Of a DNA stretch of 64,000 bases, positions 57,366 to 64,000 are shown one piece after another. The position numbers and the translations under genes are program-made. The notes beneath the pieces are model-generated. The model had not been told where the DNA came from and ran no database searches. It saw nothing but the letters and a program-made list of their open reading frames with translations. Each line of letters opens with the position of its first letter. Within the stretch, counting starts at the first letter, position 1. This stretch comes from Bostrychus sinensis (lineage: Eukaryota > Chordata > Actinopteri > Gobiiformes > Eleotridae): NCBI GenBank assembly GCA_020698575.1, contig CM036240.1, forward strand, positions 24,329,211 to 24,393,210. Direction: 5' to 3'.

Positions 57366-60300
57366 CATTATTGCCATTATTGTTTTCATCATTGCAAAAA
57401 AAGATTTTATATTTGAGACTTCAAATCATAAAGTACGAAAAAATACACATTTGTAGTTATTGAAAAGGATTTACCTACAGTCTTCCTTTGTGCTTAGTAA
57501 ACACAAAGACGTATTGATGTATTGTGATAGTGATGTTTCTTGATAAACAAATTAATTTCAATAATTTATGCACACATTGCACACCCCACTCCATTATACC
57601 TTACAGCGTGAGCAATAAAACATAAATATTGTTAAGCTTTATGTAGGCCTAAAACAGTGGGATTCCATGTTATTATTCTACCCCCCATTACAGTGAATGG
57701 GAGAACATTGTTATTATTTGTCATCATATGCTAATTACACATCATTAATGTTAGACCTTAATGGCCTCAGGAGTGGGTAATAGGCTGAGGCTGAGCTGGC
57801 TGCTGCAGCGAGCCTGAGTCTGAGGGGAGCCAACACATGCTAATGAAGCTGAGACCTTTTATCTTAGCAGATTAAAAGGGAAAAGATCACAACCCTCAAA
57901 ATAAGCGTTTTGACATCTGTAATTGGAAGAGACAACAAGCTTTTGTTCTTTTATAGGGAGCAGGAGGCATCAGGCCAGCCGTATAAATCTCTCTAGAGTT
58001 CTGCTCCCTCAGTGCCTTCAGTCAGTTAGCCAAATGAAATCTCACCACTGCTTTTATGCTTTTAGCCGTAGTTAGAAGATGGAGTGCTGCTGTTTCCAAA
58101 GCATTGCCCAGTCTGTGATCTGCACAACATGTGTGAGCCCCATATTTTTAGCTGTTTTAAATGAATTGATATCCTGAACAGGAGCACAGAGCAGCAGTGA
58201 TTCTGCTACTCATGTTCTAAAACTACTCAAATCTGAAATTACAATCTTTTGTCTTCACGGTTTAGTCCATCACTTCCTGTGCTGAGCAAATGTTGTTGGC
58301 TAAATGACGCTAAAGTATAAGTCATGTTGTGGTGATGTGTGGCAGTGTGCGCAGTTGGCCTCTGCAGTGGGCCTGGCTCTGTGCTGGGACAGCAGAGCGA
58401 CAGCTGGTCCAGCATGGCTCCATGTTTGACCCTCAGCTCTGTGTGTAGTCCTGGGTGGCCAGCACCACTCCACACCCTGAAGACATGTACGCTGCTTTGA
58501 ACACCTGGTGGGATGGAGCCACCTCAGAGCCTAGAGGTCTAGTTGTACTTAGAGTGGTTTAGGAACAGTGTTGAGCTGCACAGAGCTGGCTTTGAGGGTC
58601 TATGACCCTGTAGCCTCTGCCACCTGACTGACCTCAGAGGCTCATGAAGCAGGGGCCTGCTGACTGCCCATTTGCTCTGTCTCTAAGGTCTGGGCCCAGA
58701 GGTCCCGTCATCACAAAGCTTCTCAGCTGGAGGCCATAGGTGCAATGACCTACATCCATCCATATAGAATAATATGTACGGCATCATCAGTCTGTTTATC
58801 CGCCGTGACCTCCACCAACTGCACTGTATCATAAAGACACATTCTACATTCAGCCCATGTGCTCGAGGTGAGAAGAGGCAGTCTCTTGGTAAAGTCAGAA
58901 GCTTTTAGATAAACTTTACAGGCTGCTTCATGGCACAACATCTGGAGCCAGTGTTGAGAAATGAGATAGCTGTAATTCATGAAATGTTGACGCTGATAGT
59001 CCTAGAGACTTTGCTGTTTGTGTCTGTTTATGATGAATGTGAAATGTTTTATACATGAAGGCTGAAAATGTTGATCATGGAAATTGTATGGAATTTGTCT
59101 CTATTATGCATGCTTATCATAATCACAGCAAGATTATGCAGTAACAAAACAGCAGTGGTAATGCAATAAGTCTCCTTGATAACACAAATGGAGCGAGAGA
59201 TAGACTGATACTATATTTATGCAGAAAGCAATAGTCACATAGCTTTCTGTGGAGCTAAATCATTTTCTTTTGGAGAGACTTGCTCTAACTTACCTCCATC
59301 TCACAGTGTGCTGCTAAAGAACAGGAATAATTGCGGAAATGATGGTGCTAAAATGTCAGTTTGTTTAATTATTGCTAGTTATCACAATTACCTTCTCTTT
59401 GACTTTAGCATGTATGTAATAAGAATGATCCCGAATACCTTAGAGAAATGTGAAAGGTCAGATGTCAGTTTTATTATGACTCGAGCACCTCTAATGAAAC
59501 GCTGTTGCAATATGTGTTGAATACGAATGCAGTAATTTCTTAAATGTCTTTCATATTTGCAGGCGCCTCAGCCTTTTTAACTGGGATAATTTGACAGCAG
59601 CCCCCTGCTTGGCACTGACAGCTCTGAGGAGCCAGGGCTCGGCACCTGCGTCCACCCAAGCATTAAACCTCAGATCCTGAACTCTCCTCACAAATGAACT
59701 GTCAGATCATTACTGCGCGTGATGCAATATAATCTGTCTCAGAATTAGCATTTGGCCAAGTCCACACAGGGTTTTTTCCTCCCACCTCTCTGCCGTACAT
59801 GGAGCCTCTCAGAAGGCCTGGCTTTGAATATGCATCTTTTCACATTTTCATGAGAGACCCACAGGGAGTGCAGCAGAGAGCAGCTTTCAGCATTAGCATG
59901 TCAGGAGGGAAGGGTCCTTTCGTTCAGGGTCCCACTGCAGATGCTCTGCCTCACTTGTTCATTACAATTGCATTTCATCAGCTTGATGATGTCCACATGT
60001 CAATTGAGTGTGAGGATTTTGCACACAAAGGAGCCTCTGGGAAAAGGACTTCGCTGGCTAATCAGCTGATTATCATACCTCAAATGGGGCTGTAGTGCTG
60101 TTATGAACAGCAGCCAAAGAGAGCGAGGTGCAGTAGACAGGCATTGGACGGCCTAGTGCAGTTAGAAAGGCAGGAAGCTGATTAAAGAAGCAAGCCCTTT
60201 TACTGATGCACATCAAGGAATGCAGAGTAAGCAAGCAAAACGCAAATCAAGCAGGACAACACCAAGGGAGCATTACAATATTTAGGGCTCTCATACTTTT

Positions 60301-62670
60301 AAAACCTAAATGGAACTTTGATTTTTAATGTTTATGTAGTCACAATGCAAATCTTATTACAATATACAATAATTCAATAGTTTTTAATTTAAAAAAGCTA
60401 CTACCCTGCATATCACAGTATATAGAGTGGCTGTATTTTGTTTATTTGTGAGTAAAATTAATAGTGCAATAGGTAAGTTGCATAGTTTGAGAAAGCTTGT
60501 AGTCATAAAACTGCCTTTAGGGAACTTGACCAGGGACAAATGTAGAGCCAAACTATTAGCTCTTCAGAGGGACCCTTGATAGTACACTTTTTATTACTTC
60601 ACTTTATTGAGCACTTTTTCCACAGCAATACACGGTTTGTCTTTTTACAGTTAACAATTTAAAACTAATTTCAGAAATTGAATGATTACATTATGTTTAT
60701 TCCACACATCACTATTATTTTGTAGGATAAATATTCTATGATTATTAATTACTCACATAATTTTCAAATCCTCAGTGGCATACCTTATAATCCATATGCA
60801 TGTTCTTATTCCTTGAGCTCAGCGGGAGAGCCTTTTTTTTGTGTTTTCAGTTTCCTTTGTTTAAACAGAGATCGCCGGCAAACATAGAAGAAGTGAAGTC
60901 ACAAGTGACCTGAAAGCCCAATTATAAAGTGTGCAATCTGCATTGTTCTTGGAGCGAAAAAGAATCAATGTGCTGAAGGCATATCCCCATCAGAAGACCT
61001 AATGATGTCTTTCTGGACCACAGCCTTGCACACTGCATAGTAATCTTCTGCTAATTAGGTTTATAATGCCTAGGCAGGCCTCCGCATCAGCACTATTCCA
61101 GGGAGGACAGTGAAGTTATTTATTTATCTCTCCTTGGCTCATTGTTATGGCAGTTATAATTAAAGCAATATTATTTAGATAGGAAAAGGCTTTATTGGAA
61201 TTAGTGCTGCACATTTTAAGTGTGTAGACTTCACTGGAGTTTTCAGTGATTAGCACTCATTATTTCCAGTGGTTCCTTTTGTTTGTTGAAAACATAAGAA
61301 GCTCAGCCTGTTCTTAGATTAAAGTGGAAATGAAATGATTTATAGATGCTCATGTTAAAGGATCAATAGCACTTGCCATATTCTCCAGCTTTGGGCCCCA
61401 GTCACTCCTGTGGCCATATTAGCATCCTTGGCTAAGTCAGATTCATTGCTTTCCTCATTAGACACATGCTGGATTAGTCAGAGCTGATTTGTGTGTCTCT
61501 ATATAGGCTAAGTATGGCTGTAAATAACATATATTTCCAAGATTAATTTGTCTATTAATTATTTTGTTTCTAAACCAATAACATTGCAAGATTGGTTGTT
61601 TTGTCTTGGGGAAGATCTATGTAACATTATTGAGCTTATGGGCTCTATTTCCACTTGATAAATTACTGTAGTGATTAATATATTGACAAAATACATCCAA
61701 TTGATTTATCATCTCTGTTTCGATGCTAAAAGTAAGCAGGGGACATAGTAGAAGTCACAGGAGAGAAATTAGAGAAGCTCTCCCTCTCTTCCAGATGAGG
61801 ACACCTTCAGCATCTCCTGGGATTACTTCAGCTGGATATTAGAAATATTAAAAACACCTACCTGTGCACTCTAAATATAAAGTGCTGTTTAGCACCTTTA
61901 AGGGTTGAGTTTGTCCCATGAGAGCTGAAACTGTATACTGCAGGTGCAACACCAAACTTCTTTCATGCATACTGTATGATTTACATTGCACAGGATGTGT
62001 GCTAGAAAGAACAAGTTGCATCAGTGATTACACCACAACGCACAAATACAGTGGAATGGTATGAAGACAAGCTGCTTTAAATGTTCATTGTTTAGGTTCG
62101 TCAAAATAAATATCTAGTGTTATTTTGTGTTGTTTTGGACTATTTTGGAATTCATTTAGTAACAAACTCTTTTAAACATATAGTCCAGTTTTGTATAATA
62201 TTGGATTTATTAAGTAACTGGCACAGGTAACTTGACCACTACAGTGGGTCATTCTGCACAGCCCCAGTTTGGAGAAGTAAACAGGACCAATGACAACCTT
62301 TGATATTTAAGGCTGCTTACCCATTGAATACATCTTGAAAAATACCTTGTTATAATATACTTACAAGGCTTCAAAAGATCTTTGAAATGATTATTAAAAT
62401 AATAATTTCACAACAACATTCATTGCAACACATGACTTAGCCAGTGCCTCTGCTCCTTTCCGTTTTTCCAAACTTGGAGTGTGCTGATTAATTTGTTGTA
62501 GAAAACAGATCATCTCTCCAGTGCCTATAGAACCACATTTACAAAACACTTAACTATCTTTTAGAAGTTATAATTTTATGTGTTTTTAATAATGTAGAAA
62601 ATTGGTAAATTTAGTGCAGCTCAACTTTTCTCAATAGTCTTTCTTTAAGAAGTAGACATTAGGCTTGTGA
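57366..62670. other. Transposon-free gene-free tract, part 3
   Basis: Complex blocks are 57720-57970 (with CTAATTA, 57731-57737), 58300-58740, 59560-60280 and 60820-61110. The rest is AT-rich. Open frames up to 98 codons show no domain. No transposon recognised over about 12 kb from 50.7 kb. Confidence 0.45.
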
Positions 62671-62686
62671 ATAAGTCGCTATTTGT

Positions 62687-63366
62687 CCATCCATCCATCC
62701 ATCCATCTATCTTCTACTGCTTATCCAGGACCAGGTCATGGAGGCAGCAGTCTAAGCAAAGATGCCCAGACTTCCCTCTCCACAGACACTTCCTCCAGCT
62801 CTACCGGGGAACACCAAGGCATTCCCAGGCCAGCCTCCTCCCAATGGTACATGCCCAGGAGGCATCGGGAACAGATGCCCGAGCCACCTCAGTGGACTCC
62901 TCTTAATGTGGAGGAGCAGTGGCTCTACTCTGAGCTCCTCCCGGGTAACAGAGCTCCTCACCTTATCTCTAAGGGAGCGCCCAACCACCCTGCAGAGGAA
63001 ACGCATTTCGGCCGCTTGTATCCGGGATCTTGTCCTTTCGGTCATGACCCAAAGCTCATGACCATAGGTGAGAGTAGGAACGTAGATCGACCGGTAAATT
63101 GAGAGCTTCGCCTTTCGGCTCAGCTCCTTCTTCACCACAACAAACCAATACAATGACCGTATTACTGCAGACGAAGCACCGATCTGCCTGTCAATCTCAC
63201 GTTTCATCCTCCCCTCACTCGTGAACAAGACCTCAAGCTACTTAAACACCCCACTTGAGGCAGGAACTCTCCTCCGACCTGGAGTGGTCAAGTCACTCTT
63301 TTCCGGTCGAGAACCATGGCCTCGGATTTGGAGGTGCTGATTCTCATCTCAATCTCATCTCAAATA
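62687..63366 (-). mobile_element. 5'-truncated Rex3-like RTE LINE with target duplication
   Basis: On the minus strand this is the last fifth of a reverse transcriptase and the C-terminal region: SEGRMKREIDRQIGASSAVI, VVVKKELSRKAKLSIYRSIY, VPTLTYGHELWVMTERTRSR and VEPLLLHIKRSPLRWLGHLF. It is far better preserved than the copy at 40250-42380. The 3' tail is (gatg)n, seen here as catccatccatccatcc from 62687. Perfect 9-base duplications gctatttgt (62678-62686 and 63367-63375) flank it. It is 5'-truncated, as is usual for this family. Confidence 0.92.
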
Positions 63367-63375
63367 GCTATTTGT

Positions 63376-64000
63376 ATTTTTTGAATTTGGAACATACATA
63401 CTACATGTTTTTTGCCAAATCAGTTATGAACAGGGTAGATGGCATGCACTTTACAAAAAACTCGTGTCAAGTTACCAGAGCCAACAGGGTAAATCATGGG
63501 ATTATTTTTATCAACTGGAAAATGCATGATTTGACAAAATAACAAACATTATTGTCATATGTTATTATCTTTTTCAAGAACTAAATGTTTATGTCAGTAT
63601 ACTTTCTAGTGTATAACTGTGCTTGTAATTGCACTCAAGGAGTTCAATACTTTCCTTTAATAGTTCAAAACTTACTGTTGCTCTTTCTCATAGAGGTTAG
63701 TAGCTGTCCACCTTTTTTCTGGCAGACGGTTAACTGACAAGCTTCGGGCATTTGGCAAGATGTTATCCAGCTTGGAGCTCATCTACTGCTCTGACAGGCC
63801 CCAGCACCTGCCAGAGCAGCCCCTTACCTTCACTATCTGTGAGCGAACAATGCTCCGTGCTGAGGGAACTCTTTCAATCTCCCTTGTGCAGGAATTTCTC
63901 AGCGTGTTCCTGTGTTTTCCTCTTCTTTGATTAGACAGAAGAAGTCGAGGAGATACTTTCATGGATAATGAGACACTGGACAGAGGTTTTATTTGTTTCT
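63376..64000. other. Gene-free DNA at the right edge
   Basis: 63380-63660 is AT-rich. 63690-64000 is complex, GC-richer sequence open for 60 codons without a domain; it may be a conserved block that continues beyond the window. Confidence 0.4.

Noticed and set aside
62752..63228. 158-codon minus-strand frame as a host gene
   Set aside because: It is the C-terminal part of a Rex3-like LINE with a gatg tail and target duplications.
12406..64000. Enrichment of posterior-Hox cores (CAATAAAA) in the desert
   Set aside because: Several copies were seen (for example 26671, 57611, 50511 reversed), but in AT-rich DNA this frequency needs no explanation; I did not run a background test.

Overview
The window is nuclear DNA of a ray-finned fish, most likely a percomorph teleost. 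The evidence is one large spliced gene with GT-AG introns, AT-rich intergenic DNA, and teleost-type repeats: tRNA-derived SINEs, Rex3-like RTE LINEs with GATG tails, and hAT-type miniature elements with 8-bp target duplications. Nothing in it looks prokaryotic, and there is no operon, CRISPR array or phage.

Layout. 1-3480 is intergenic DNA upstream of the gene, with a minus-strand SINE (1861-2166), repeat fragments and one CTCF-like motif (3086-3100). About 3480-12405 is a complete lunapark gene (lnpk) on the + strand: one non-coding first exon and twelve coding exons. I joined the coding exons by reading frame and splice sites into a 404-residue protein without an internal stop. Its introns hold several transposon remnants, most of them in the 2.3-kb intron at 8613-10912. 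From 12.4 kb to the end (over 51 kb) I find no convincing protein-coding gene. That stretch alternates AT-rich DNA, transposon-rich patches (17.1-19.0, 35.7-36.1, 39.5-44.3, 62.7-63.4 kb) and long tracts with no recognisable transposon (notably 50.7-62.67 kb, also 44.3-50.3 and 19-31 kb).

Interpretation. In vertebrates lnpk lies beside evx2 and the 5' end of the HoxD cluster and is transcribed away from the cluster into a gene desert that holds HoxD limb/fin and neural enhancers (the centromeric landscape with the global control region, known from mouse, human and fish). The gene, its orientation and the long gene-free, transposon-poor DNA downstream fit that landscape, with evx2/hoxd expected to the left of base 1. 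This rests on synteny knowledge: no Hox or evx2 exon is in the window, and I cannot tell lnpka from lnpkb.

I did not find an undescribed biological system. The items most worth checking are the transposon-free candidate enhancer tracts, a CpG-dense block with promoter-like motifs and a splice donor at 16.23-16.46 kb, possible non-coding exons at 34.0 and 36.9 kb, a hairpin plus tandem array beside a truncated transposon in an lnpk intron, and several young-looking insertions with intact target duplications.
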